A stretch of DNA of 64,000 nucleotides from Zygnema cylindricum (GCA_037447655.1 JBBHKE010001378.1:599148-663147), one strand, 5' to 3'. Positions 30,933-42,513 are shown, numbered from the stretch's first letter. Program-made: numbers and translations. The notes: generated from the letters alone by a model not told the origin.

Positions 30933-32619
30933 TTATCATGTCGCATCTCGTCAGACACTTTTCTTGTTTATATTTAGGGTTTAGGACGGGCAGCCGCCAC
31001 ACTAATCGGTATTTGTGTGTTATTTGGGTTTTGCAGGACCGTACATACCTACATTTCGCTTTCGTGTCGACCGTACATATTTACATCGTCGTATGTGTCG
31101 ACCGTACATATTTATTTTTCACGTAATTTCTGCCGACGAAGTTGACCGTACATACTTATTTTTCCCGCAATTCTCGCGACAACGTCCGTACTTTAATTTT
31201 CTTTCACAGATTTTGGCGTGACGCGACAAATGATTCTAAGCACGTATTCCGCGATATATGATTTCGGAATGTCGGTGACGCGACGTACGATGTCGAACAT
31301 TAATGACGCATCGTACAATTTCGAAAGTCAGTGATGTGACGTATGATTTTGAAACCTAGGCGACGCGACGTGCGATTTTGAATTGTTGGCGACGCATGCC
31401 GATTGGTTGTATTTTAAGTCGTGAACCCATGTAGGTTCACGCATTCACATGTAGTTAGGAAGGGTTTTAATCCGCGGACTGTGAATTTTGTAACGTAGGC
31501 ATTTGGTCCTGGTCGCTTATTGGCAAGGACCCAAACTAGGCACAGATTGTACAGTAAAATACTCCCACGCTATTGGTTAGTTAGAAATGTCAGAAATTAG
31601 TACTTTGGCTGTTTCGTTTGTACTGAGGCCATTGCTTTAGGTTTTGTACTCTCATAATTTGAGAGTACAGGAATTGGTCAAAGAGGACTTAGATCTTTCT
31701 ATCTTTTCCCCTTGTCTTTTTCCTTAGTCAAATTGTAAGTTTTTTCCCTGCAAGGCTTTTTCTGCCTTAGTTTGTTCAGCGCTTAGCTTTTCTCTTTATT
31801 CACTATACTTTCATTGTAAGCCCTACAAGTTAATTCACTCGGTTTTGGCCGAAGTCCGCACGGTTTCTCTTCAACAACCTTTTCTAGTGTGGATTCTGCC
31901 TACTTTCTCAAGCTGTTTCTGAACCTTTGTGGATGCCTTTTGTAAATTAGGGTTTGATTTGTTATTATGTAATTTCTGTTGCCTTTGTTGAATTTTATTT
32001 GTGGTTTGTAAGAATCCGGTTATCTCGGACTCTCTACACATTTCCCTTGTTTCCATTGCTTGATTTTCTATTATCATTTTCTGCGATTCGTTATTAGTGT
32101 GTTGGAATCCGGTTATCTCAGATTCTGTGTAGATTTTTAACGTTGCTTTCTTGTATTTTCTTGTTGCTATTTTTACTTGTTTGTTAGAATTCGGTTATTT
32201 CGGATTTTCTTCATATTTTCCTTGCTTGTTTTCTTGTTGTAATTTTCTGCAATCGACGTGCCCGGATCTAGTTATCTCGGATTCTCCGCAGATTTTTATT
32301 GTTGTCTTCTTCCATTTTTCTGGTTTTGTTTTTTTTATTCGAAATCCTAGACCTAACTCCTGTAAGGAATATGCCCAAACCGTGGAGCCTAGTGGCTACC
32401 CATCGGCTTAGTGGGATTTAATGGATCTCGCTTTCGGCTTCCCACTCACCTTCCTTTTATCCTTTCTACCTGTTATTTCTTTTTCATATTGTCGTGTTCA
32501 TTTTTGCTTTGTAATATATTTCTTTTGCTTAAGGATTTTCATTGCTCGTTTGTTCCACCTTTTCGGTACAGGTGGTTGGGTTGCATGATTTTTGGTTCGA
32601 TTGGACACATGTACGACAA
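30933..32619. mobile_element. 1.7-kb insertion in copia B RT, class unknown
   Basis: RT reading breaks at 32620 (NNWIE) and resumes at 30932 (TNDEMKS), so the sequence between is an insertion. Ends TTATCATGTCG... and ...CGTACGACAA (minus: TTGTCGTACATG) are only weakly inverted and no clear target duplication is seen beyond CC. It contains a four-copy repeat and no recognisable protein. Confidence 0.65.
32005..32305 (+). repeat. Four-copy repeat with GGTTATCTCGGATTC core
   Basis: The core (A)ATCCGGTTATCTCGGATTCT recurs at about 32013, 32106, 32189 and 32270, spaced 80-95 bases, each followed by a CAGATTTTT/CATTTTC-like tail. Copies are diverged. Confidence 0.75.
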
Positions 32620-33151
32620 CCTCAATCCAGTTATTCCGCTGTGGTGATGAGAAGGCCTCTTGGATGGTCAAAGGCTCTCTAGAGGCTGCCGAGCAGGCAA
32701 AGTGAGAGCTTGCTAGTAGGCGCCTGCAGGATATTTTTCCCGCCGGAAATTCTGAGGATGGGAACGTTAGATGCCGCGCATTGCGCTGATTGCGCTGGTT
32801 GCGATCTGTGAGTATTGTCCGCTGTAGGTCCGGTTGGAACTGAACTTGTTGAGGAACTTGGAGAGAGACAGACTCCGGAGTCACCACCGGAGAATTTTGC
32901 ATCTGCGAGACAATTTCTTGCATGCAATCTAAAATGACATACTCTTGTACTTTTTGCTGCTTTTGCTGCTCTGTCATTTGAAATAAATCTATAGAGGAAA
33001 GCTCATCCTTTACAATAATATTCCTTGCTACAACTATTTTCTTCCTCTCAAACACAAAGACTCTATATCTTTTTGAGTGATCATCATATCCTAACAAAAT
33101 ACCGAGTAATCCCTTCGGTTCCATTTTCCATCTATCTGTAGACGTATCCAA
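32620..33151 (-). pseudogene. pol: Copia B integrase C-terminus and linker
   Basis: Minus strand: GILLGYDDHSKRYRVFVFER, VVARNIIVKDE, a Gln-rich linker, and REPLTIQEAFSSPQRNNW, the start of the RT region. The open frame continues into the 1.7-kb insertion only by chance. Confidence 0.8.
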
Positions 33152-33932
33152 GATAAAGCATTGACTACCAAAGACCTTGAAATGGCTAACATCTGGTTTG
33201 CTACGTGTCCAGATCTCGTAAGGAGTAGTTTATATCGATCTTGATCCTATTCTATTCTTAATGTAAACCGCACAATTTAGAGCCTCAGCCCAGAATTTCA
33301 GATCCACATTTTTATCTGCGAGCATCGACCTAGAGCTCTGTGTGAGAGTTATATTTAAATCTCTCCGACACCCCATTTTGTTCCGGTGAATATGGAATAG
33401 TCAACAGTTGACTTATACCTTTCTCGAGTAAAAAGGTTTCAAATTCCTTCGATGTATATTCACCACCATTGTCCGATCTTAGCTGTAAAATAGGTAAATT
33501 ATGAAGTTTTTCAACCCATGTTTTTTAGTGTTTAAAGTGAACAAACACTTCACTCTTTTCTTTCATGAAGTAAACTTTTGTAAACGTGGAGAAATCATCT
33601 GTGAAGGTGACCATATATTTCATTCCCCCGGCAGATGGAACCTTCGCAGGACCAAAAACATCCGAATGAACTTGTTGTAAAAGTTTTGTTGACCGATGCT
33701 CAGACTTTTTAGGAAATGGCAGTCTGTGGATTTTGCGTAAAGTGCAGCCATCACATGTTTTGACCGGCTGATATGTGATTGATACACCCTCTATTTTTCC
33801 AGCAAATACCATTTTTCTCAAACTATCATAGTTTACATGGCCTAATCTTCTATGCCACAACTCATCTGAATGCAGAATACCAGAGTACAGAACATCATTC
33901 TCTTTGGTTTTAGCCATATCCATACGGTACAT
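33152..33932 (-). pseudogene. pol: Copia B integrase zinc and core domains
   Basis: 33932-33525 is open: LWHRRLGHVNYDSLRKM, CDGCTLRKIHRLPFP, VHSDVFGPAKVPSAGG. Downstream, with stops, are RSDNGGEYTSKEFE and SPEQNGVSER, completing the D-D-E core signature. Broken by at least two stops. Confidence 0.85.
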
Positions 33933-33974
33933 CTTGCTATTATCTCTAGTACCTGTAACCGCAACTTTTCCATT

Positions 33975-34448
33975 TTAACTAACAACTTGCCGACCATTTT
34001 TCAAATTAACCTCGAGTCTTTTACTCTCTACCAAAGACGTAGAAATCATTTTTTTCTTAAAGTCATGAACAAATAAGACATTATGAAAGGTCCTTTCACT
34101 TGCTTTTCCTTCTACATCAACAAGCAAGGATACATCACCCACTGCACGAGTCTGAACTCTTATTCCACAAGCATAATAAATATTTTTCTCCGGCGTTGTT
34201 TTCATATTTTTGAAGATGGCTTTGTTCCAGCACATGTGGGCTGACCCTCCCGTATCCATTATCCATCCAGGGTCCTTCGCGCCCAACATTGTTGCCGCCA
34301 TAGCGAATAGATCCGTATCGTCCTCCTCAGAAAACGTCAAAGTTTCGTCTTGGAGAGACGAAGAAGCCGAAAATAATGCATTTCCACGAGGTGTAGGCCT
34401 CGCGAAGCTTTTGTAAAATCGACTTTGTTGCCATCCCGGCCTGTACAA
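33975..34448 (-). pseudogene. pol: Copia B protease region
   Basis: 158 codons open; active site DTGGSAHMC (normally D-S/T-G-A-S). Followed by AVGDVSLLVDVEGKA and VLFVHDFKKKMISTSLVES, the usual start of the protease-integrase linker. Stop at the end of the segment. Confidence 0.8.
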
Positions 34449-34559
34449 ACGTGTATCGTTAGCTTTTTTAAGCTTAGGACGGACTTTGTATCCATGACCT
34501 CTCTCACTACAATAGAAATGTGCATTGTTAGATTGTCTATTTCCACCTTGATTAAACTG

Positions 34560-35257
34560 TCTGAACTAATTAAATTGATTTCTTTGATGATTAAGCTGTC
34601 CTTTCCTCTTAAAGTCTGAATTAAAAGCCTCTACTTGCTCAACATTGAGAATATTAGATGTAGCTTCCTCCTCTAGTAAAATATTGATAGCTAACTGTAA
34701 AGTCCAGCTAGCTTTATATTTCTGTTTGAGCATATCAGATGCTCCTTTCATACTACGAGGGAGACCCTTCATGAGCAATACTGCCTGTTGAAACTGAGGA
34801 AACACCCCACCTGCACAAGCATGTGCATCTAGAAGGATGCAAAATTTGTTAGAATATTCAGCCATTGTACCGCTAGTGTACTTACAGTCCCAATTTTTTC
34901 AAGCCAATAGAAGTTCTTCCTAGACATTAGCTTTTTCATAATCATTTTTAAGAGATTTCCAGATATCAATTGCGTTTTCATTTTTATCCAAGACATGGCT
35001 AAGTCCTCAGATATACAGAATTTCAGAATAGAACGAGCCTGCGTATTTTTCTTAGACCATGACGGATCAGATTCATCCAGCGAACCATCCAATATATCCA
35101 AAAAATTGACATTCTCAAAATGTGTCTCCACCATATCTGCCCAGTAAACATACTTTTCCTCGGAATATATAGGAATTCTTGATGACAGGCCCATAACTTG
35201 TTGTTCTATAACCACCAGTGCAGGTGGAGGAGTAGCATTAGTAGTAGAACTAGACAT
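34560..35257 (-). pseudogene. gag: Copia B gag (broken)
   Basis: The start codon at 35257 lies inside the 5' LTR, 59 bases from its end. Codon Q at the LTR border is followed by V-M-G-L from the primer-binding site. Then EEKYVYWADMVETHFE and, in another frame (34865-34566), ...YSNKFCILLDAHACAGGV... gag-type sequence. A zinc-knuckle remnant follows near 34500 with stops. The domain order matches element A. Confidence 0.8.
35188..35198 (-). promoter_or_regulatory. Primer-binding site of B (half-tRNA type)
   Basis: Minus-strand A-GTTATGGGCC directly inside the LTR; the 10-base core GTTATGGGCC matches the initiator tRNA-Met anticodon arm. More decayed than in A and D. Confidence 0.65.
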
Positions 35258-35984
35258 GATACACTCTTTGAAGCTATCAAGATTCCTACCAAACAGCTAT
35301 TTTCAAGTGCTCACCAAATCTTATACAAGCATCCAAACTTCACAAAGCCCTATCAAAATATAGAGCAGCATAAACAGTGACAACTCCCAAAGTTTTAGTA
35401 CAATTGACCCGACAACACTCAAGATATAATACTCGGAAGTTTCCCAAAAACTGTCAACAGTTTTACTACTTGGAAGTCAAGGTACATAATGTGTTATGAG
35501 TCCTTAGTCTTATACTTGTGTTGTACCGGCGATACCACTGTACTTGAGAGGTACGTCAAATCCCTAAGCTAACGCTAATTTGTCAAGCTACCATTGAGCT
35601 ACCACTTAGCTACTACTGAGCTACCCACTAAGTTGACTAGAATCGTATCTATCACCGTTACTCTGTTCTGTACAGAATCACATTAAAAATATTGGACGCT
35701 GCGTTGTCCGTAAGGACCATATCAAACGTGATTGCAGTTGCGTTGCCTTAACTTCGTCACTGCCGCTTTGTTCTGACTCTGTCGCAGTTGCGTTTCTACA
35801 TCGTAGTTGCGTTGCTGCGTCGCAGCTGCGTTGTCTCCCCTCAATATGTGACATGTACATGTGGATATAAGTGCCAATCCAAGATACCTGTAATGTGCTT
35901 TAAGTGACGACGCGTGTCCTTGTAGATTTGTTTTCCTGTTCGTCACACTAATTTACCGAGACTTAAAGCTTTCCAAAATCAGCA
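35199..35984 (-). repeat. B 5' LTR
   Basis: 786 bp, TGCTGATTTTGG ... GAACAACA on the minus strand. Aligned to the 3' LTR it has an extra copy of the CGCAGTTGCGTTG motif (35760-35835). Confidence 0.9.
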
Positions 35985-35989
35985 GATTC

Positions 35990-36222
35990 TTGCTAAGCTG
36001 TGGAATATAAAGAACATTTGAGAGTGTTACAATTGAAGCCTTTCCATCAACTAATACTTTTAATTCAACTGATCGAACATGGTTTGTGGTTTCTACTCTA
36101 CCATCTCCATGCTCTATCTCAACTGTTGGAATTTTTCTTCATTTAGTAAACCACCACTTATCCTTGCACATATGCATTGAGGCCCCTGAGTCTATGATCC
36201 ACCCATCCTCAGGTGGATCCCT
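35990..36222 (-). pseudogene. pol: Copia E protease (stops), interrupted by B
   Basis: Minus-strand WIIDSGASMHMCKDK shows an intact DSGA active site, followed by IPTVEIEHGDGR and IPQLSKNL, which ends exactly where B is inserted. One stop precedes RKIPTVE. Confidence 0.8.
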
Positions 36223-37380
36223 CTAACCTCCGAAGGCACACTTTTGTCTGCGTAGAATGTCTGCATGCTTCTCATTGGTTTTTGGTTTAAGAAGAAGCTC
36301 CTCAAGCTCCTCTTTCGGTTCGGTTACATCATCTTCTTCCTCGTCATGAACTTGAGTCAGAAAAGCCTTTTTCTTTCCTCCATCTTTTGAGGAACCATGT
36401 CCATCTATCAGTCGGAGATCCGCAAGCTTGACACAATCAGCAACAAAATGTCCCGATTTCTTGTAGAAGTGACATAATCCACCTCGAGGAGCTCCTCTCC
36501 CCTGTCGATCAAATCTGCCACCTTGATGTCTTTTTCCACCAAAGTTTCGATAGGGATCCTTTCCCTTTACCTCATCACGCTTCCGCCAATCAGATCCTGC
36601 AGCCAATGATTGAACACTCGGACTTCTTCTCCTAAGTTCTATGGTATTCTCTTTCACTAAAATCATCCCCACTGTATCATCCCAATTCCAATTGGTATCC
36701 CCTAGATCTTGCAACCGGTTAATGATATTCTCATACTCTTCAGGTAATTTCATTATCAATGTATTTACTCTTTGTCACTCAGACCATGAGTTACATGCGC
36801 TCTTTAGTTCTCCAAATAATGCTCTTAAGTCATTGCAATAATCATTCATACTTCCTCCGTTGTAAGTATAAGCTGAACTCTTATTTTCTGCCAACTCTTG
36901 TTGCTGCAATGACCCACTCTTATATTTGTTTACAAGAGATACCCAAATCTGAGAGGAAGATCTAACATGCGCTAAGAGGAATGGCAATACCCTTCACTAC
37001 ATTTTTGAGAATTAAGAGCTTAGCCACCTTGTCCTTATAGTTCCAATTATCATATTCTGACCGTTCGGTCTGATTCCCTGTCACCATTGTTGGTGGTGCT
37101 GCTGCCGATATCGTCCTTCACAACGGAGTCCCTCGAGAAGCAACTCCTCCTTTTTCTCCTTCCATGATTATCTCCTCCCCTTCCTCGTCATCGTTCTTGA
37201 TGGTGGCTGTGGTGGTGGAGGCGCCAGAAAAACGTGTTCCTCCTAACCCATGTGGAGGTGGACATCGAATTTGCTCGGACACTATGCCCCATAGGTGCTT
37301 CTCAAAAAGTTCTCCCTCCATCATCATTTCCCAATAAAGAAAGTCAGATCTATTAAATATGGGCACCCTAGAGGGTGGGC
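36223..37380 (-). pseudogene. gag: Copia E gag (broken; start in gap)
   Basis: Minus strand from the gap: the primer-binding-site tail GCCCACCCTCTAGGG, then MPIFNRSDFLYWEMMMEGEL, a Gly/Glu-rich linker, then 36987-36775 (SLQQQELAENKSSAYTYNGG) and 36759-36223 (MIMKLPEEYENIINRLQDLG ...). The zinc knuckle CHFYKKSGHFVADC has lost its second Cys (Tyr). The last residues RRQKCAFGG precede protease. Frames change near 36770 and 37110. Confidence 0.83.
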
Positions 37381-37390
37381 NNNNNNNNNN
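37381..37390. other. Assembly gap (10 N) at an inverted LTR junction
   Basis: Left of the gap a minus-strand gag start is about to enter its 5' LTR; right of it lies a plus-strand LTR end of the same group. An inverted-LTR junction would be hard to assemble, so the real gap may be kilobases. Confidence 0.99.
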
Positions 37391-37869
37391 TACGTTTCAA
37401 TCTTATACTCTAAACCTGTGTAAGTGGGTGAAACTGAAAGGGAATATTTACGTCGGTGGGATCGTCTGTTTTCGAGACTGGCTGATGTGGGGACACATCG
37501 GACCTGACTCAGACGTGTTTTTTCTTAGTGACTTTTACCAGTTCATTTAACTATCAATACCGACCGGTTTCAAACGGTAAATATGTTCCAGGGGTGTAGT
37601 CGGTCAGAGCTTTTGTCTGCTAGGGTGGCTGCATTTATAAGGGAAAGTCAAAGTGGGTGAATGTGTCCAAATCTCATATTCTAACTTTGCATTCTGTGGT
37701 GGAACTGAGCACACACAAAGTGTTATTTCACAGGGGTGAATCTATATTGGGGTTTCGACTGTCAAGGGGTCAGTCATTTGGGTTTATATCAAGTTAGGAG
37801 TTGGCACTATCTAGATTAGCTTCTTTGGATCTGCATACTCTGAGGGCCAATGGAGGTCTCAGAGTTTCA
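37391..37869 (+). repeat. Copia F LTR, 3' portion
   Basis: Shares GCATTCTGTGGTGGAACTGA, TTTCACAGGGGTGAA and ...ATGGAGGTCTCAGAGTTTCA with the A and D LTRs. It abuts a B-family gag fragment at 37870, so it is a 3' or solo LTR inserted there. Confidence 0.78.
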
Positions 37870-38707
37870 TGTGTCTCCACCATATCCGCCAAGTAAACAT
37901 ACTTTTCCTCGGTAAAGATAGGAATTCTCGATGACAAGCCCAGAATGTGTAGTTCTACAACCACCGGTGCAGGTGGAGGAGCAACAGTAGTAGTAAACAT
38001 GATACACTCTAACAAGCTATAAAGAATCCTACCAAACACATGTTTTCAAGTGCTCACCAAATCTTATACAAGCATCCTAACCTCACAAAATTCTATTAGA
38101 ATATAGAGTAGCATAAACAATGACAACTCCCAAAGTTTAAGCACAATTGACTTGACAACACTCAACATATAATACTCATAAGTTTTTCAAAAACTGTTTG
38201 CATTTTTACTACCCGAAAGTCTGGATACATGATGCGTTCTAAGTCCTAAGTCTTATACTTCTGTTGTACCGGCGATACCGGTGTACCTGAGAGGTACATT
38301 AAACCACCAAGCTAACACTAATCTGTCAAGCTACCACTCAACTACCACTAAGTTTCCACTGAGCTACCCACTAAGTTGACTATAATCATATCTATCGCAG
38401 TTGCTCTGTACTCTACAGAATCACATTAAAAATATCGGACGATGCGTTGTCCATACAGACCATATCAAACGTAATCGCAGTTGGGTTGTCTTAACTTCGT
38501 CGTTGTTGCTTTAATTTGACTTTGTCGCAGCTGCGTTGTTGCATCGCAGCTGCATTGTCTCCCCTCAATGTGTGACATGTATATGTGGATGTAAGTGCCA
38601 ATCCAAGATACGTGTTATATGCTTTAAGTGACGACGCGTGTCCTTGTAGATTTGTCTTCTTGTCATTACACTAATTTACTAAGACTTAAAGCTTTCCAAA
38701 ATCAATA
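37870..38707 (-). repeat. Copia B3: gag start fragment plus 5' LTR
   Basis: Minus strand: LTR from 38707 (first base pair changed, TATTGATTTTGG) to about 37956, then gag start codons (APPPAPVVVE ... TEEKYVYLADMVETH) to 37870, cut by the F LTR. It is a third copy of the B family. At 38708 it meets the D LTR. Confidence 0.8.
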
Positions 38708-39602
38708 GATATGACCCTATGTCAACAATATACTTTGAAGACATACGCCTAAACCATTGAGGCATTAACAAAAAGATACACGTTCGTGGTTCGGTGATTA
38801 ATTAAAGTGTCACGTAAACGTCACTTTCACTTAAACGGACCAAAATTGAAGAAACAAAGTATATAGTCAAACGGCGATCGCAGACGCGAATCTAACCATG
38901 AGAAATAGATGATAGGACAACGACATCGCCCTCGCCAAACCCGAATGAATCTTTAGCGGCTTTCGGACATAGCAGCGCACTCTACCACATGGGGCCACAT
39001 TATTGGACGCAAGAAAAAGATGGGAGGAGGAACGATGGCTCCCAAGTTGACAAGTGTCAACCAGAAGGCCATATTGTACAATGGTCGTACAAGAAACACA
39101 ATCGGCCAGTGTACCTTCTTCTACTATACACTCTTTTTGATTGGCCTAGGGTAGAGCAGTAGGTAGTTTTGAGTAGGAGTTAAGGGACTGAGCGTGTTTG
39201 AGGCGCCTCTGTCTAGGTGACCATTTGTATTTATAGGCCATCTTTGGCCAGCCATAACTAACTGCTCAGGGGAGCAAATTTAGTGATTCTTTTTGTTGCC
39301 GACATAAAGAAGTCTAGGCTATACAAGGGTGTAGTTTGGCAGAGTTTTTGCTTGCCAGGGTGGCGGAATTTCTAAGGGAAAGTCAAAATGGGGAAGGTTG
39401 TCCAAAACACATGTCCAACCTTTGCATTGTGTGGTGAAACTAAGCACACAAAAAGTCTTATTTCACAGGGGTGAAGTTATATACGAGTTCCAAATATCAA
39501 GGTGTATGTCATTTGGGTTTGTATCAACTTGGAGTCACACTATCTACATAAGTTTCTTTTGGTCTGCGATTTCTGTAGGGAAATGGAACCCATAGAATTT
39601 CA
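38708..39602 (+). repeat. D 5' LTR (5'-truncated)
   Basis: Aligns with 41622-42513. TATTTATA at 39228-39235 and the CTCAGGGGAGCA stem-loop (about 39262) are kept. The gag ATG is at 39582, 21 bases before the end. Confidence 0.86.
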
Positions 39603-40470
39603 GGTTATGGGCCCACCATCATGGGTGCCTATGTTTGATGGAACAAACTTCACTTACTGGGAATTTACGATGGAGGGATTGCTTTTCGAAAAGCACTTAT
39701 GGGGAATTTTTTTGGGAGAAGAGAGGTGTCCGCCACCGAGCTTCGTTAGAACTCACTATATAAATTCAACTAAGGCTTCCCAGAAAACCAAACGGAGTTT
39801 AGATGTAACGGAAGGTGAAAGGGAAATTACTGCAATGGAAGAGGGAAAAGGGGAGAGGGGTAAAGGAACACCTGTGGTGAGGGGAGATAGGCTCTCGCCT
39901 ATAGTTCCACTTGTCAGGGTTATAGCTAAACCAAAAAACTGAAGAAAATGACAGTAAAATTTGGGAGTACAAAAACACTATAGCAAAATATCTCATACTT
40001 AGAAACATGTCTAAGTCCATAGCTATCACTCTTATAAATCTAACCAAGTCTTCAAAAATGTGGGATACACTAATTCAGATTTATAAGAGTGAGACTATAT
40101 AGAGGCAACAATTAGTAAAACAGGAAATTGGGGGCTATGTTTATAAAGGTGGTAACATGATAGAGTTTTGCAATGATATTGTTGCAATATATGTTGAGCT
40201 TACTAGTGCAGGATATGTAGAGTTCGAGGAGAGAAAAAATGGACAGACTAATTATGAAACTTCCACATGAGCACGAAAACATCATTAACCGTATGCAAGA
40301 AATAAAATGCTCCTCATCGACTAGGGGCATTACCATGGGGATGATTCTTATGAGGGAAAGCACTTTGAATATTCGTAGGGGAAGTGACAGGGTGACTGCA
40401 TTGACAGCTGGTGGTGATTGTAGGAAGCGTTATGAGAGGAATGATGATGGATCGCAAAAGCGCGGATGAA
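39582..40470 (+). pseudogene. gag: Copia D gag (broken)
   Basis: 39582-39942 open (MEPIEFQVMGPPSWVPMFDG, YWEFTMEGLLFEKHLWGIF), then stops; 40239-40469 carries LIMKLPHEHENIINRMQEIK and GMILMRESTLNIRRGSDRV. No zinc knuckle is visible downstream; only the block EIPRRQKCAFGG survives near 40710. Confidence 0.82.
39603..39617 (+). promoter_or_regulatory. Primer-binding site of D (half-tRNA type)
   Basis: GGTTATGGGCCCACC, identical over all 15 bases to the site in element A although the LTRs are only distantly alike. Confidence 0.85.
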
Positions 40471-40739
40471 GGAAGAAAGAAAAGATGTTTTATCGAGATT
40501 TTGGTGGAAAGGGAGGAAGAAGGAAAGAAAAAGTCAGAAAGGAGGGCTTCATTTCAGGAACAAGATACTATAAAGGCGAATGTCTTTGTTTGGAAGAAAT
40601 TAGAAGTTGGAATGTGAATGAGGAGAAAAAAAGGGAATAGGAGAAACAGGATGAAGATATTTCGGAGCTTCTCAACATCGGTAGTATAGGGAAGAGAGAA
40701 AATCACATAGAAATTCCACGAAGGCAAAAATGTGCTTTT

Positions 40740-41497
40740 GGAGGTATAAGGGAGGTAAAGAGAAAAGAGGTACTTTAAAAAGGTAAAAATAATGAGGATA
40801 TTTTCATAAATATTTTGGTGAAAAAAAACTGGTCGAAAGAGGAGACTTCAACGGATTCCATCGAAAGGGGAGAAGTAAATCTAGTGGGGGCTCTAAAGGA
40901 TAGGGGGAGAAGAGGAATATTAAAAGAAAGGTTTAGTGAAGGAGAAATATATTTTCGGGAATCAAAATAGAAAGTGATAGTGGAAAGAATTCCATCGGAG
41001 AGAGTGAGGGAAGTTCAAAAAATGGGGTAATTATCATGTACAAATATATGAGTACGAAAGATGTAGATTTTATGAGGAACTTAGTAGGGACTCGTGATTT
41101 AAAGATAAATTTGGGGGGTAATGGATTTGACGTCACTAATGGGAGCGATGCCATTTATGAAGGTGTGCGTCTAAAAAGGTCAGCAACAGGGTATGTGTTG
41201 CAGGTTGGGGATGGGGCTGGCTGTTTGAAATGCAAGTGGGAATCTGGATTTTGCTCAAATGAAAAAGGAATAAGGTGGATAAAATCCTTGCTCCAAAAGC
41301 CCGGATTTATGAAAAATGGCATTCAAAATAAAATGTGTGATGCAATTATTATTTCGTTTCATCTAATACACTGTTTCTGATACGAGGGTATTCACTTAAA
41401 GTTTTATGAGAGGAAAAGAAAAATGAAAAAGAAAAAAAAAATGTATTTTGTTATTAAGTGTGAGTTGAAAGAAAAGTAGACTAGAAAATAAGGGGAG
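40740..41497 (+). pseudogene. pol: Copia D deletion remnant with RNase H piece
   Basis: After the gag-protease border the sequence is AG-rich filler to about 41040, then RNase H remnants (DFMRNLVGTRDLKINLGG, RSATGYVLQVGDGAGC, WIKSLLQKPGFMKN). Integrase and RT are deleted. Ends in polypurine tract AAAATAAGGGGAG (41485-41497). Confidence 0.75.
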
Positions 41498-42513
41498 TGT
41501 TAAAATGTGTGTATTTTCTAGGTATGTATTTGTCTATGTTGAAAGGAAGAAATTAATATTCACATCTTAATTTAGACTATAGAGTGAAGAGAGAGTTACC
41601 AAAATGTTGCCATGAACAAGATATGACTCTAGGTCTACGGAGTACTTTGTAGACATATGCCTTAACATAAGGCATTAACGAAATGATACACGTTTATGGT
41701 TCGGTGATTAATTAAAGTGTCACGCAAACGTCACTTTCACTTAAACACACCAAAACTGACAAAACGGCATTTATAGTCAAATGGCGCTCGCGGACGCGAA
41801 TCTAATCATATAAAATACTTGATTGGACGGACAAAGTCACCCCCGCCAAACCCGAATGAATCTTTGGCGGCTTTCAGACATAGCGGCGAGTTGTGCCACG
41901 TGGCGCCACGTCATTGGACGCCAGAAAAGATGGGAGGAGGAACAATGGATCCCAAGTTGACAAGTGTCAACTAGAAGGCCATATTGTACAATGGCCGTAC
42001 AAGAAGTACAATCCGCCACTGTACCTTCTTGTACTATACACTCTTTTTGATTGGCCTATGGTAGAACAATAGGTAGTTGTGAGTAGGGGTTAAGGGACTT
42101 AGCGTGTTTGAGGCTCCTCTCTCCATGTGACCTTTTGTATTTATAGGCCATCTTTGGCAAGCCATAACTAAATGCTCAGGGGAGCAAATTTAGTGATTCT
42201 TTTTGTTGCAGACTCAAGGGAGTCCAGGCTACACAAAGGTGTAGTCAATTAGAGTTTTTGCTTGCCAGGGTGGCGGCATTACTAAGGGAAAGTCAAAGTG
42301 GAGAATGTTGTCCAAAACACATGTTCAACCTTTGCATTCTGTGGTGAAACTGAGCACACAGAAAGTTTTCTTTCACAGGGGTGAAGTTGTATACGAGTTA
42401 TGACTGTCAATGTGTATGTCATTTGGGTTTGTATCAACTTGGAGTCAGCACTATCTAGAGAAGCTTCTCTAGGTGTGCGAATTCTGTGGGGAAATGGAAC
42501 CTATAGAATTTCA
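41498..42513 (+). repeat. D 3' LTR
   Basis: 1,016 bp, TGTTAAAATGTG ... GAATTTCA. Contains CCACGTGG (41896-41903) next to GCCACGTCA, TATTTATA (42138-42145), the stem-loop and a gag ATG at 42494. G-box/ABRE-like sites suggest a stress- or light-responsive promoter, by motif only. Confidence 0.88.

Larger units (their letters stand above)
28457..35984 (-). mobile_element. Ty1/copia element B, complete, nested in E
   Basis: Both LTRs, primer-binding site, gag, protease, integrase, RT, RNase H and polypurine tract are present on the minus strand. The flanks carry the 5-bp duplication GATTC (28452-28456 and 35985-35989), and element E's protein order resumes across it. Over the first about 330 aligned LTR bases I count roughly 28 differences, so B is older than A. 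A further 1.7-kb piece interrupts its RT region (30933-32619). Confidence 0.92.
18748..37380 (-). mobile_element. Ty1/copia element E, split by nested insertions
   Basis: Reading on the minus strand: gag (37380 to 36223), protease (to 35990), then copia B inserted (35984-28457, TSD GATTC), integrase (28456 to about 27240), RT and RNase H (27057-25462), polypurine tract, and 3' LTR (25448-25277 and 19476-18748) split by a T element. The 5' LTR is absent: the gag start runs into the N gap at 37381. Reading across the B insertion restores a continuous integrase/protease protein order, which supports the nesting. Confidence 0.85.
38708..42513 (+). mobile_element. Ty1/copia element D (internally deleted)
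   Basis: 5' LTR (38708-39602, first about 120 bases missing where B3 joins), primer-binding site, decayed gag, a short RNase H remnant and 3' LTR (41498-42513). Integrase and RT are gone, so the internal region is only 1.9 kb. Confidence 0.88.
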
